Shown here: one piece after another, positions 1 through 7,851 of the stretch
Layout of the letters: every line of letters begins with the position of its first letter
Position numbering within the stretch: position 1 is the stretch's first letter
Assembly (NCBI GenBank): GCA_002496725.1
Contig: DALI01000038.1
Location: forward strand, 745-23,411
Direction: 5' to 3'
From: Euryarchaeota archaeon UBA181
Lineage (GTDB): Archaea; Thermoplasmatota; Poseidoniia; Poseidoniales; Thalassarchaeaceae
Length of the DNA stretch: 22,667 bases
Notes under the pieces: generated by a model
Told to the model about the DNA's origin: nothing
The model's database searches: none
The model's input: only the letters and a program-made list of their open reading frames with translations
Position numbers and translations under genes: made by a program

Positions 1-650
1 GGACACACTTCAGTACAGCATTTTGTAATATTACAGTACCCTATTCCAAAGTCATCCTTGATCTCCGGAATACGACTCTTCGTGTCCAATGGATGCATTT
101 CTAAACCAGCTAATCTGACAAAGAACCGAGGGCCAGCGAACTCATCGAACTTTTGATGCTCCCTCATAACATGACAAGTATTTACGCACAGCATACATTC
201 GATGCATGACCGAAATTCCTGTATCCTATCCGCTTCGTCCTGTGAGTACTCCCAATCAACACTTGCAGGTCCACTAATGGGGGTTATTTTCCTATCTGTT
301 TGATATGCCCATGATGTATCGGTAACCAAATCTCTGACTAGGGGAAATGTCTGCATGGGTTTGATAATCACTGCTTCTCCTTCTGGTGTCTCTTCCAAGA
401 TTTCATCCATCCTAGTCATACACATTAGTCTGGATTTTCCATTGACTTCCGCACTGCAAGATCCACACTTTCCAGCCTTGCAGTTCCACCTGCAAGCAAG
501 ATCGGGTGCGAACTCTGCTTGGATAGAATGAATAGCGTCTAGGACCACCATCCCTTCATCTAAATCTATCGTGTAGTCAACCATTTTTCCAAAGGGATCA
601 CCGTCTTGGTCAGGTTCGCCCCTGAAGACACTAAATGTTACAGCCCCCAT
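1..650 (-). CDS. sdhB: Succinate dehydrogenase iron-sulfur subunit, 3' end cut off by window edge
   Basis: The frame starts at ATG 650-648 and stays open to the window edge, giving about 216 residues without a stop. It is the electron-transfer subunit of complex II, passing electrons from FAD through iron-sulfur clusters to quinone. An N-terminal plant-type ferredoxin domain carries the [2Fe-2S] cysteines in CRWNCKAGKCGSC (roughly residues 56-68). The C-terminal domain shows CIECMLCVNTC, and CC-x3-C lies right at the edge, the usual [4Fe-4S]/[3Fe-4S] pattern. A strong Shine-Dalgarno GGAGG (658-662) sits 7 bases upstream, inside the last codons of sdhA, whose stop is only 2 bases before this start, so translation is probably coupled. 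Roughly the last 20-40 residues are missing if it has a usual length. Fumarate reductase is the alternative role; sequence alone does not separate the two. Confidence 0.93.
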   Translation of the reverse strand, partial: MGAVTFSVFRGEPDQDGDPFGKMVDYTIDLDEGMVVLDAIHSIQAEFAPDLACRWNCKAGKCGSCSAEVNGKSRLMCMTRMDEILEETPEGEAVIIKPMQTFPLVRDLVTDTSWAYQTDRKITPISGPASVDWEYSQDEADRIQEFRSCIECMLCVNTCHVMREHQKFDEFAGPRFFVRLAGLEMHPLDTKSRIPEIKDDFGIGYCNITKCCTEVC

Positions 651-652
651 AT

Positions 653-2512
653 TCATTCCTCCTCATGTAAATCTTCCAAGTCTAGCAATGACTTCAGCTC
701 ATTAGGAATCGGCGGATACGATACGAAGCCTATCTGCATACTACCATCATCTGACATTGATATCAAGCTGTTTATCTTTCCCCAGTGTGAATGATCTGGT
801 GTGGGAAAATCATCTCTAGTATGTCCTCCTCGACTTTCCTCTCTCTTCAGAGCAGCCAGGGTACACATTCTACTAACGTCTATCATGGCCTTGATTTCGA
901 GAGATTGATGCCACCCCGGATTGTATACTTTCCCACTTCCTCCGAAAACTCCCAATGACCTCGCCTCCAATTCATCAAGATCAACAAGTGCTTCTTCAAG
1001 AAGGGAACGCGTCCTAATGATTCCCACCTTTTTTTGCATCATTTCCCTTAGATCGGATACCACAGAAGCTGGATTCTCGCCCTCTTGTCTGAGCAGGGGG
1101 GCCAAGGTGTCATCAATTACCTCTCTAATCTCGGAGTCTTCAATTTCTTTGAATTCACTAATTTTCTTCGCCGAAGAGGCGGCATGCTCACCTGCGATTT
1201 TTCCGAATACAATAAGGTCGGAAAGAGAGTTTCCTCCAAGGCGATTCGCACCATGGAGTCCCGTGGCCGCCTCACCTGCAGCAAATAATCCGCTAATACA
1301 GGTCTCCTGAGTTTCAGGATCCACCTTCACTCCTCCCATTACATAGTGAGCTGTCGGCCCTACCTCCATCTGTTCTTTTGTAATATCAACCGCTGCTAAT
1401 TCCTTGAATTGATGATACATCCCGGGGAGCTTCTTCTTTACCTCTTCTTCATCTCTCCAAGATATGTCAAGATAGGCTCCTCCATGTTCAGATGCCCTAC
1501 CGGCGTCTCTTTCACTGTTGATGGCCTTGGCAACAACGTCTCTAGTAAGTAATTCAGGAGGCCTCCTTTTCGTTGCAAGCTTACCTGATACCACTTCATC
1601 GACCCACGCAAGGGCCTCCTCTTCTGTATCGGCAAACTCATCTTTGTACATCTCAGGAACATAGTCAAACATGAAGCGATTTCCTTCAGCATTCCTAAGC
1701 ATACCGCCCTCTCCCCTTACTCCCTCAGTTACGAGAATTCCTTTTACCGAGGGCGGCCATATCATCCCCGTGGGATGGAATTGAATGAATTCCATATCCC
1801 CCATCTCCGCACCGGCCCAGTAGGCCAATGCATAACCTTCACCAGTATATTCCCAAGAACCAGAGCAGACTTCCCAACATCTCGTGGCACCACCAGTGGC
1901 AAGAATTACAGATTTTGCTTTGAAGACATGGAGTGAACCATCGTTCCTGCTATATGCGAAGCAACCAGTAACCCTGCCATCCGACTTGAACAGTTTCCTG
2001 ACTGTAAATTCCATAAATACATCCATCCCCATGTGGATGCCCTTCTGTTGAAGCGTTCTGATCAGCTCAAGGCCGGTAGCATCTCCAATGTGAGCCAATC
2101 TGGGATATGTGTGCCCTCCAAAGTTCCTCTGACTAGTCAGTCCTTTCGGTGTCCTATCAAAAACAGCTCCCCACTGTTCAAGCTCTCTAATTCTATCAGG
2201 GGCCTGCTGAGCATGAATTCTCGCCATTCTCCAATCATTCAGGTATTTCCCACCTTTCATCGTATCTCGAAAGTGAGTCTCCCAGGAGTCTCTGTCATCC
2301 TTGTTTGCAAGTGCAGCGGCCGCTCCCCCCTCTGCCATGACTGTATGCGCCTTTCCTAGCATTGATTTCGATATCATTGCAACGGTTGCCCCAGAAGCAC
2401 TAGCTCCTATTGCCGCCCTGAGTCCAGCTCCACCAGCCCCAATGACCACTACGTCATATTCGTGAACTGAGTACTCTTCCTCCAACTTACCACCCCACCA
2501 ATATCTGATCAC
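653..2512 (-). CDS. sdhA: Succinate dehydrogenase flavoprotein subunit
   Basis: Catalytic subunit of complex II, oxidising succinate to fumarate with covalently bound FAD. The N-terminal Rossmann motif GAGGAG is at residues 25-30. HTVMAEGG follows, with His56 as the expected covalent FAD attachment point. QFHPTG (244-249), EGVRGEGG (263-270), LLTRDVV with the catalytic-type Arg324, His389 in PTAHY, and NRLGGNSLSDL (423-433) all match the SdhA/FrdA family. The C-terminal domain is complete. The GTG at 2512 overlaps the upstream membrane-subunit gene by 26 bases. An in-frame TTG at 2485, preceded by GGTGG and lying just after the upstream stop, would give an N-terminus closer to the family norm, so the true start is uncertain. 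It is the middle gene of a minus-strand sdh operon. Confidence 0.95.
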   Translation of the reverse strand: MIRYWWGGKLEEEYSVHEYDVVVIGAGGAGLRAAIGASASGATVAMISKSMLGKAHTVMAEGGAAAALANKDDRDSWETHFRDTMKGGKYLNDWRMARIHAQQAPDRIRELEQWGAVFDRTPKGLTSQRNFGGHTYPRLAHIGDATGLELIRTLQQKGIHMGMDVFMEFTVRKLFKSDGRVTGCFAYSRNDGSLHVFKAKSVILATGGATRCWEVCSGSWEYTGEGYALAYWAGAEMGDMEFIQFHPTGMIWPPSVKGILVTEGVRGEGGMLRNAEGNRFMFDYVPEMYKDEFADTEEEALAWVDEVVSGKLATKRRPPELLTRDVVAKAINSERDAGRASEHGGAYLDISWRDEEEVKKKLPGMYHQFKELAAVDITKEQMEVGPTAHYVMGGVKVDPETQETCISGLFAAGEAATGLHGANRLGGNSLSDLIVFGKIAGEHAASSAKKISEFKEIEDSEIREVIDDTLAPLLRQEGENPASVVSDLREMMQKKVGIIRTRSLLEEALVDLDELEARSLGVFGGSGKVYNPGWHQSLEIKAMIDVSRMCTLAALKREESRGGHTRDDFPTPDHSHWGKINSLISMSDDGSMQIGFVSYPPIPNELKSLLDLEDLHEEE

Positions 2513-3311
2513 TAATGATGTCCTCAGCTACGGCCCAGACGAATAAATCTCCGAGGAAAACCATGGCTAAACTTGTCCAGAACCAAAATGCATGATGTAC
2601 ATTCACTCCACTTACCCATCTGTAGATAGAACCGAATATTCCCGAAATCCCACCTCTCCATTGATCCATGCCTCCTCCGAAAAGATGCCTGAAGGCATGG
2701 CAAGAGGCTACGTACATGAATAGTAAGAATGCTTCAATACCTAGAACTAGTGTACCTATTGAAACTGCTCTTGTTCCATCATCAAACTCAGTTGTTAGAA
2801 GTACATCGTAGAATTTTACCGAGAGTATTATAATTGCCAAGTAGAGCATATATCTGTGGATGTTATTGAGGATGAAAAGCCCCTTTTCTCCCTTGTAACC
2901 AAGTGAGTAGCTTACATCAGGTTTGGATACCATACAGCCTGTTGGATTCTGAAAGAATGTCCTGTGGTATACTCTTCTCATGTAGTAGCAAGTTCCTCTA
3001 AAACCAAAAGGAATCCAGAGAATTAGCATTGCAGAGTTCATCCAACCAGGATGTCCCGTAATATGTAGCATATGCAGAACGTCAGGAGAAAATATCGGCG
3101 AAGTAACTCTGTGGTCGTCATAATGTATGCTACCGTCCCAGACAACAACTCTGAGAGCAGTGTAAACCAAGGCTACAGTCAATGCAACTGCCATCCAGAT
3201 TGGCTCATTCCACCATCTATCGATTCTATCAGTCCTTCCAAAACCCCGCTTCAAAGGGAGCTTGACATTAATGCCAAGCGAACTCAAATGGTCTCGGTCC
3301 CAATTAGTCAT
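2487..3311 (-). CDS. Succinate dehydrogenase membrane anchor, single-subunit type
   Basis: This 274-residue membrane protein is the first gene of the sdh operon. About five hydrophobic helices are visible near residues 39-57, 87-108, 150-171, 184-208 and 238-262, the number expected when one polypeptide replaces separate SdhC and SdhD. TCYYMRRVYHRTFF (107-120), NNIHRYMLY (149-157) and CHAFRHLFGG (204-213) resemble, from memory, the membrane subunit of the actinobacterial Sdh1-type complex. Histidines at 152, 205, 209, 239 and 240 are candidate haem ligands. Its job would be to anchor SdhAB and reduce quinone. Only one membrane-subunit gene lies between the sdhA start and the next gene upstream. 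The start is ATG 3311 with only a weak Shine-Dalgarno. Placement in the actinobacterial-like class is from memory of motifs, not an alignment. Confidence 0.82.
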   Translation of the reverse strand: MTNWDRDHLSSLGINVKLPLKRGFGRTDRIDRWWNEPIWMAVALTVALVYTALRVVVWDGSIHYDDHRVTSPIFSPDVLHMLHITGHPGWMNSAMLILWIPFGFRGTCYYMRRVYHRTFFQNPTGCMVSKPDVSYSLGYKGEKGLFILNNIHRYMLYLAIIILSVKFYDVLLTTEFDDGTRAVSIGTLVLGIEAFLLFMYVASCHAFRHLFGGGMDQWRGGISGIFGSIYRWVSGVNVHHAFWFWTSLAMVFLGDLFVWAVAEDIISDQILVGW

Positions 3312-3370
3312 GGTAAACCTGACCCTAGGGCATGGACTGCCCCCTTAAGCAATTGCTTCTGTCCAATTGA

Positions 3371-3380
3371 GATACTAAAC
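3371..3380 (-). promoter_or_regulatory. Possible TATA box for the sdh operon
   Basis: Read on the minus strand this is GTTTAGTATC, about 60-70 bases before the membrane-subunit ATG at 3311. A TATA box here would put transcription start near 3346-3350 and leave a leader of about 35-40 bases. It is the most TATA-like stretch upstream, but the match is imperfect. Confidence 0.3.
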
Positions 3381-3410
3381 GTTGAAAGATTGAACTCGTC
3401 AACGATAATC

Positions 3411-3518
3411 ATGGACGGACTAGAAATCGAATCATCAATCTGTCACAACTGTGGCTACATGCCCGGGGCCTGGCTCCCAGGGCTCCCATGTCCAGAGTGC
3501 GGGGAAATGTTGATCTAA
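3411..3518 (+). CDS. Putative 35-residue zinc-ribbon microprotein
   Basis: A short reading frame on the strand opposite its two neighbours encodes 35 residues. Its C-terminal half has CHNC, 12 residues, then CPEC (CX2C-X12-CX2C), a plausible zinc ribbon or rubredoxin-like knuckle. ATG 3411 is the first methionine that does not overlap the sdh operon. The open frame reaches further back, but that part is antisense to the membrane-subunit gene and has no zinc-ribbon features. No Shine-Dalgarno is visible. The stop overlaps the convergent aldehyde dehydrogenase stop by 3 bases. It might act as a small nucleic-acid or protein-binding adaptor, but no function can be assigned. The regular cysteine spacing in such a short frame is the main reason to think it is real. 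Confidence 0.45.
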   Translation: MDGLEIESSICHNCGYMPGAWLPGLPCPECGEMLI

Positions 3519-5143
3519 GCTAGTCCAGAATAGTCTGCATCCGCCTCTTCCATCTCGATTTCTTCTACATCCATCTGTGCTAGTTGTAGTTTCCCAGAAA
3601 GCTCATCATTGACCGCATGCCAATATGAGTATGACTCAATTACCCAAATACCAGATTCACGACTTCCATTCCCGCTTTCTTTCACCCCTCCGAAAGGCAG
3701 ATGGGCCTCAGCTCCGGTAGTTGAGTTATTGATACCCGTCATTCCAGCTTTGATTCCAGTCTTGAACCTGAAAGCCTCTAACCTGTCATTTGTATAGCAA
3801 GCACTAGAGAGTCCGAATGGGGAAGCATTGGCTAGACGCAAAGCATCATCGAAATCCTTGGCCTTAACTACAGTAACAACTGGTCCGAAGATCTCTTCAT
3901 GGAAGCATCTCATATCTTCATTTACATTTTCGTATACATGTGGCCACATGTATACTCCCTCACCAGCTTCTCCTTGGAATCCTGTTGGCCTATTCTCATT
4001 AGTGACCCTACCAGAGCCCCACAATTTAACGGCTCCATCGGCTTCACACATTTCAAGCCCCTTCAGGAAATCATCAGCATATTTCTCTGAGAGCATCGAA
4101 CCGTACAGTACCCCCTCATATCGCATTGAGTCACCTATTGGGGTAGCCATCACCTTCTCCATGAATCTGGACATGAAGTCGTCATACACATCTTCATGGA
4201 TAATCAAATTCCCAAGACTAGTGCAACGCTGACCAGCAGTTCCAAAACCAGCCCAATAAGCACCCTCTACGGCGTTTTCTATATTGGCAGAGGGCATTAC
4301 AACAAGCGGATTCTTCCCTCCTAGCTCCAATGAAGCACTGACAAGATTTCTTCCACATGTTTCCCCTATCATCTTTCCAACTGGGGTACTCCCAGTGAAC
4401 GAAATTTTGTCTACCATCCCCAGATCTGCAGCATCTACTAGGTGCTGCCCCGCTCCACTGCCCTTGCCATGGATGAGGTTGATAACCCCGTTTGGAAGTC
4501 CTGCTTCATGCATAATTCTAGCCAGAGCGAATGATAGTAGTGGGGAGTCTTGAGGAGACTTCCATACGCATGTGTTTCCACACATTATTGCAGGAATCAT
4601 CTTCCAGAAAGGTACAGCAGATGGAAAATTACAGGCATTAATGATGCCACAAACCCCCAAAGGCCTTCTGTATGTGAAGAGCTCTTTATCCGGTAGCTCA
4701 GAGTTGACAGTTTGACCGTAAAGCCTCCTACCCTCTGATTGGAAAAAGAGACATGTATCTATGGCTTCCTGAATCTCTCCCCCACACTCTTTCATAGTCT
4801 TCCCAATTTCACGTGCCTGTAATCTAACCAGATCTTCCTTCCTTTCCATCAATAGACGACCCATATTTCCGATTACCTGGCCTCTTGTGGGAGCAGGGGT
4901 CGAAGCCCATGATGGAAACGCCTCCCGTGCAGCTACTAGGGCTTCATGCACATCATCTTTGGTAGATAGTGGAAACTCACCAAGAGAGTCATCTAACCAT
5001 GCAGGATTATGGCTCATAAACGTCTTACCGTCACTTGATTGACTGAGCTTGCCTGCGATTATATTGTATCCCTTAATAGCAGGGCTACCATTGGGATTTT
5101 GTATTTCCATTATTTCGAAGCCAGTTTCCAGTACGTGAGTCAT
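3515..5143 (-). CDS. NAD(P)-dependent aldehyde dehydrogenase
   Basis: This 542-residue ALDH-superfamily enzyme would oxidise an aldehyde to a carboxylate using NAD(P)+. Catalytic elements are present in order: the oxyanion asparagine in NACNFPSAVPFWK (Asn172), the cofactor lysine in WKSPQDSP (Lys195), the Rossmann loop FTGSTPVG (249-256), the general base in LELGGKNP (Glu273), and the nucleophile in GQRCTS (Cys307). KESGNGSRESG near the C-terminus and the GQRCTS context resemble semialdehyde dehydrogenases (ALDH7 or alpha-ketoglutarate-semialdehyde types). The substrate cannot be read from sequence. The last 25 or so residues form an acidic tail beyond the usual family end. The start is ATG 5143; Met12 is an alternative. 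It is transcribed alone, divergent from cdc48. Confidence 0.9.
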   Translation of the reverse strand: MTHVLETGFEIMEIQNPNGSPAIKGYNIIAGKLSQSSDGKTFMSHNPAWLDDSLGEFPLSTKDDVHEALVAAREAFPSWASTPAPTRGQVIGNMGRLLMERKEDLVRLQAREIGKTMKECGGEIQEAIDTCLFFQSEGRRLYGQTVNSELPDKELFTYRRPLGVCGIINACNFPSAVPFWKMIPAIMCGNTCVWKSPQDSPLLSFALARIMHEAGLPNGVINLIHGKGSGAGQHLVDAADLGMVDKISFTGSTPVGKMIGETCGRNLVSASLELGGKNPLVVMPSANIENAVEGAYWAGFGTAGQRCTSLGNLIIHEDVYDDFMSRFMEKVMATPIGDSMRYEGVLYGSMLSEKYADDFLKGLEMCEADGAVKLWGSGRVTNENRPTGFQGEAGEGVYMWPHVYENVNEDMRCFHEEIFGPVVTVVKAKDFDDALRLANASPFGLSSACYTNDRLEAFRFKTGIKAGMTGINNSTTGAEAHLPFGGVKESGNGSRESGIWVIESYSYWHAVNDELSGKLQLAQMDVEEIEMEEADADYSGLA

Positions 5144-5167
5144 GTGTGCACCGAATCACCCACTAGA

Positions 5168-5175
5168 CATAATGC
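5168..5175 (-). promoter_or_regulatory. Possible TATA-like element for the aldehyde dehydrogenase gene
   Basis: On the minus strand GCATTATG is centred about 28 bases before ATG 5143, where the TATA box of a leaderless archaeal gene would lie. A second AT-rich candidate, GATAAGTA, is a few bases further upstream. Neither is a strong match. Confidence 0.28.
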
Positions 5176-5238
5176 TACTTATCGAGACCTATCGTTCTGA
5201 TAACCAATCGCTATTTCAGACATCCTTTGATTGGTGGG

Positions 5239-5246
5239 TTTAACAA
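5239..5246 (+). promoter_or_regulatory. Possible TATA box for cdc48
   Basis: TTTAACAA lies about 43 bases before ATG 5286. A start about 26 bases downstream would give a leader of roughly 18 bases, which still contains the AGGAG Shine-Dalgarno at 5272-5276 used by cdc48. Confidence 0.35.
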
Positions 5247-5285
5247 CGTCGGCTAACGAGAGATACCCGTTAGGAGCCTAAGCAC

Positions 5286-7511
5286 ATGACCAACGACAAT
5301 TCCGATTCTCTCACATTAAGAGTAGCCAAGGCCATACCAAGTGATGTCGGACACGGTAGAGCCAGAGTTCCCTTTGACAACGATTTAAATCTCAAGCCCG
5401 GAGATATCATAGAGGTTTCAGGTGAGAGAAAAACTGCTGCTATTGTCTGGAGATGCAGACCTGAAGATGCCAATTTGGGAGTTATCAGGGTAGATGGAAT
5501 TATCCGAAAAAATGCCGGTGTAAGTCTTGGAGACAGAGTAGATATCAAGAAAGTCGAAACACAGCCTTGTCAGCGTTTGGTCTTGAGTCCAGTAATGGCT
5601 AAGCAACAGAAGGTAAGGTTTGGTCCCGGAATAGAAGGATTTGCTCGTAGAGGCCTAAACAAGAGACCAGTCGTAGCAGGAGATAGAATTTTCATTCCAG
5701 GAATGACTCTTTTCGCAGAGGCACTGCCTTTCGCTATTGTGTCTACGAAGCCAAAGGGAATCGTTCAGGTACTCCCAGATACTGATATCGTAATCAAGGA
5801 AGAACCAGTCGATGAGGAAGAGCAAGGCAGTGTGCAAACAATATCATACGAAGATATTGGCGGTCTTGGAGATCAGTTACAAAAAGTCAGGGAGATGATC
5901 GAACTCCCTTTGAAGCATCCTATTCTTTTCAGGAGATTGGGAATAGATCCACCTAGAGGGGTTTTGCTACATGGACCTCCTGGAACTGGAAAGACATTAA
6001 TCGCCAAAGCCGTAGCTTCTGAGACAAATGCGCACTTTACATCCATCAATGGTCCAGAAATTATTTCTAAGTACTATGGAGAAAGTGAGAAGCAGCTAAG
6101 GGAAATTTTCGAAGAAGCCGCCGCAAACGCTCCAGCAATAATATTCATCGATGAACTGGATAGTATTGCACCCAAGAGGGAAGACGTCAGCGGTGAAGTT
6201 GAGAGGAGAGTAGTTGCCCAGCTACTGACGCTACTAGATGGAATGCAGGGGAGGGACAATGTAGTGGTAATTGGAGCTACTAATAGACAGGATGCCATTG
6301 ATCCCGCTCTCAGGAGGCCTGGTAGATTTGATCGTGAGATAGAAATCGGTGTGCCTGATAAGAATGGTAGATCTGAGATAATTGGGATTCACACCAGAGG
6401 CATGCCAATAAGCGATGATTTTGATGTAGATTGGCTTCTAGATAATACAAATGGATTCGTCGGTGCCGACATCTCGGCCCTAGTAAGGGAATCTGCTATG
6501 AAGGCCCTTAGGAGATATCTTCCAGAGATCGATCTCGATGAGGAGCATATTCCCCCAGAGGTCCTGGAAAAGATGGCTGTTATTATGGCAGATTTCAGGC
6601 TAGCCATCAAAGAGGTCGAGCCCAGTGCGCTAAGGGAGATCTACCTAGAGGTCCCAGAGGTCTCATGGGATGAGGTCGGTGGACTACAAGAAATCAAAGA
6701 TAGGCTGAAAGAGAGTATTGAGTGGCCCCTGACTAAGCCCGAGTTATTCGAGCACTTCGGGATAAACCCCCCAAGGGGAATAGTGCTATTCGGCGCTCCT
6801 GGAACTGGAAAGACGCTCTTAGCCAAGGCCATTGCCAGTGAGGCGAAGGCCAACTTCATCACGATCAAGGGGCCCGAGCTAATTTCTAAGTGGGTCGGAG
6901 AGTCAGAGAAAGCGGTTAGGGAGGTCTTCAAGAAAGCCAAGCAGTCTAGCCCGTCGATAATTTTCTTAGACGAGTTCGAAAGTATAGCGGGAATAAGGAG
7001 GTCAAGCTCAGGGGAGGGCTCTGATGTCATCAATAGAGTAGTAAACCAGCTTCTGAGCAGTATGGATGGAGTCGAGGGCATGGAAGGAGTCATTGTTGTA
7101 GCGGCCACTAATCGCCCAGAGATGATTGATCCAGCACTACTCAGAAGTGGGCGCTTTGAGAGGGTAATGCACGTTCCTCCTCCTGATCCTGAGGCTCTGA
7201 AGGCAATATTGAAGATACACACAGAAAATATGCCTCTAGGAAAATTCTCCATTGATGATATCGCCGCTAAGCTGGAGAATTACACTGGTGCCGATATAGA
7301 AGCAGTATGCAGGGAAGCTGGCCTAATTGCTATGAGGGCGAATAAGAAGACGGTCTCCAAGAAGCACTTCGAGGAAGCAGTCGAGAGAGTAAGGCCCACA
7401 GTGACAGATGAAATGATGCTTTACTACAATAGGATGGAAGACTTGCTAACAAGCGGCCTACAGTCGGTTCGTAGATTGCCAGACAGTCTTGCAGGTATAG
7501 AATCTGTTTGA
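5286..7511 (+). CDS. cdc48: Cdc48/VAT two-ring AAA+ unfoldase
   Basis: This 741-residue archaeal p97/Cdc48 homologue is an ATP-driven cytoplasmic hexamer that unfolds proteins, often for the proteasome. Residues about 8-90 form the double-psi barrel and about 110-175 the Cdc48 domain 2 of the N-terminal module. D1 has Walker A GPPGTGKT (230-237), Walker B IIFIDE (285-290) and RRPGRFDRE with arginine fingers. D2 has Walker A GAPGTGKT (503-510), Walker B IIFLDE (558-563) and RSGRFER. Both rings keep the residues needed for hydrolysis. The C-terminus ends GIESV, so no HbYX proteasome-docking motif is visible. Shine-Dalgarno AGGAG is 9 bases before ATG 5286. The next gene starts 9 bases after the stop. 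Arginine codons are nearly all AGA/AGG (CGN about 7 of 56 by hand count). Confidence 0.97.
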   Translation: MTNDNSDSLTLRVAKAIPSDVGHGRARVPFDNDLNLKPGDIIEVSGERKTAAIVWRCRPEDANLGVIRVDGIIRKNAGVSLGDRVDIKKVETQPCQRLVLSPVMAKQQKVRFGPGIEGFARRGLNKRPVVAGDRIFIPGMTLFAEALPFAIVSTKPKGIVQVLPDTDIVIKEEPVDEEEQGSVQTISYEDIGGLGDQLQKVREMIELPLKHPILFRRLGIDPPRGVLLHGPPGTGKTLIAKAVASETNAHFTSINGPEIISKYYGESEKQLREIFEEAAANAPAIIFIDELDSIAPKREDVSGEVERRVVAQLLTLLDGMQGRDNVVVIGATNRQDAIDPALRRPGRFDREIEIGVPDKNGRSEIIGIHTRGMPISDDFDVDWLLDNTNGFVGADISALVRESAMKALRRYLPEIDLDEEHIPPEVLEKMAVIMADFRLAIKEVEPSALREIYLEVPEVSWDEVGGLQEIKDRLKESIEWPLTKPELFEHFGINPPRGIVLFGAPGTGKTLLAKAIASEAKANFITIKGPELISKWVGESEKAVREVFKKAKQSSPSIIFLDEFESIAGIRRSSSGEGSDVINRVVNQLLSSMDGVEGMEGVIVVAATNRPEMIDPALLRSGRFERVMHVPPPDPEALKAILKIHTENMPLGKFSIDDIAAKLENYTGADIEAVCREAGLIAMRANKKTVSKKHFEEAVERVRPTVTDEMMLYYNRMEDLLTSGLQSVRRLPDSLAGIESV

Positions 7512-7520
7512 GGTGAAGAT

Positions 7521-7763
7521 GTGCCAACCACATTTGGTCGAGAGCTTCTTGGGAGGGATGTTGTAGATGCATCCAATGATAAGCTAGGAACTATGGCTGA
7601 TTTCAGCGTCGATATGGATACCGGTTCAATTGTCTCGCTTCTGGTTGTTATAGATCAGGGCATAGACCCGAAGTTCCTCCCTTGGCCAACTTCAGATGGT
7701 CTGTTGTCTGTACCCGTTTCCGAGGTAGCAAACATAGGTTCCGCGATACAACTTTCGCGTTGA
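7521..7763 (+). CDS. Small PRC-barrel domain protein
   Basis: This 80-residue protein is essentially one PRC-barrel: an N-terminal FGRELLGRDVVDASNDKLG strand-turn pattern, a central strand run ending LLVVIDQG, and a LLSVPVSEVANIG strand near the end. GTG 7521 is the start, with GAGGTGA (7510-7516) ending 4 bases before it; the Shine-Dalgarno overlaps the cdc48 stop region, so the two genes are probably co-transcribed. Stand-alone archaeal PRC-barrels of this size include CdpB-type cell-division adaptors that link SepF/FtsZ rings in haloarchaea, as well as RNA-processing and photosystem-like relatives. The family call rests on fold-like motifs. A division role is speculative. Confidence 0.75.
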   Translation: MPTTFGRELLGRDVVDASNDKLGTMADFSVDMDTGSIVSLLVVIDQGIDPKFLPWPTSDGLLSVPVSEVANIGSAIQLSR

Positions 7764-7799
7764 ACTCCTGATGCGTGCGCGTCCATGGCCCCACAACGG

Positions 7800-7807
7800 T
7801 ATTAATA
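7800..7807 (+). promoter_or_regulatory. TATA box for the DUF4350/DUF58 operon
   Basis: TATTAATA, a good archaeal TATA match, is the most AT-rich stretch of the gap after the PRC-barrel gene. A transcription start about 26 bases on, near 7830, leaves a leader of about 22 bases that contains the Shine-Dalgarno at 7840-7845. This supports ATG 7852 as the real start of the next gene. Confidence 0.55.
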
Positions 7808-7839
7808 CGAAGTTAAGGCTCGATGGTTATCCCTATGAT

Positions 7840-7845
7840 GGAGGT
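7840..7845 (+). promoter_or_regulatory. Shine-Dalgarno that fixes the DUF4350-like start
   Basis: GGAGGT lies 6 bases before ATG 7852. The frame is open back to ATG 7771, but that codon has no comparable site and lies upstream of the TATA box. Confidence 0.65.
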
Positions 7846-7851
7846 CTTGGC

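Noticed and set aside
3072..3410. N-terminal extension of the zinc-ribbon ORF
   Set aside because: Most of it is antisense to the sdh membrane-subunit gene and has no zinc-ribbon-like features; only the last 35 codons look protein-like.
6641..7252. 203-residue minus-strand ORF inside cdc48
   Set aside because: It is antisense to the highly conserved D2 ring, is Ser/Leu-rich and low in complexity as shadow frames are, and shows no domain.
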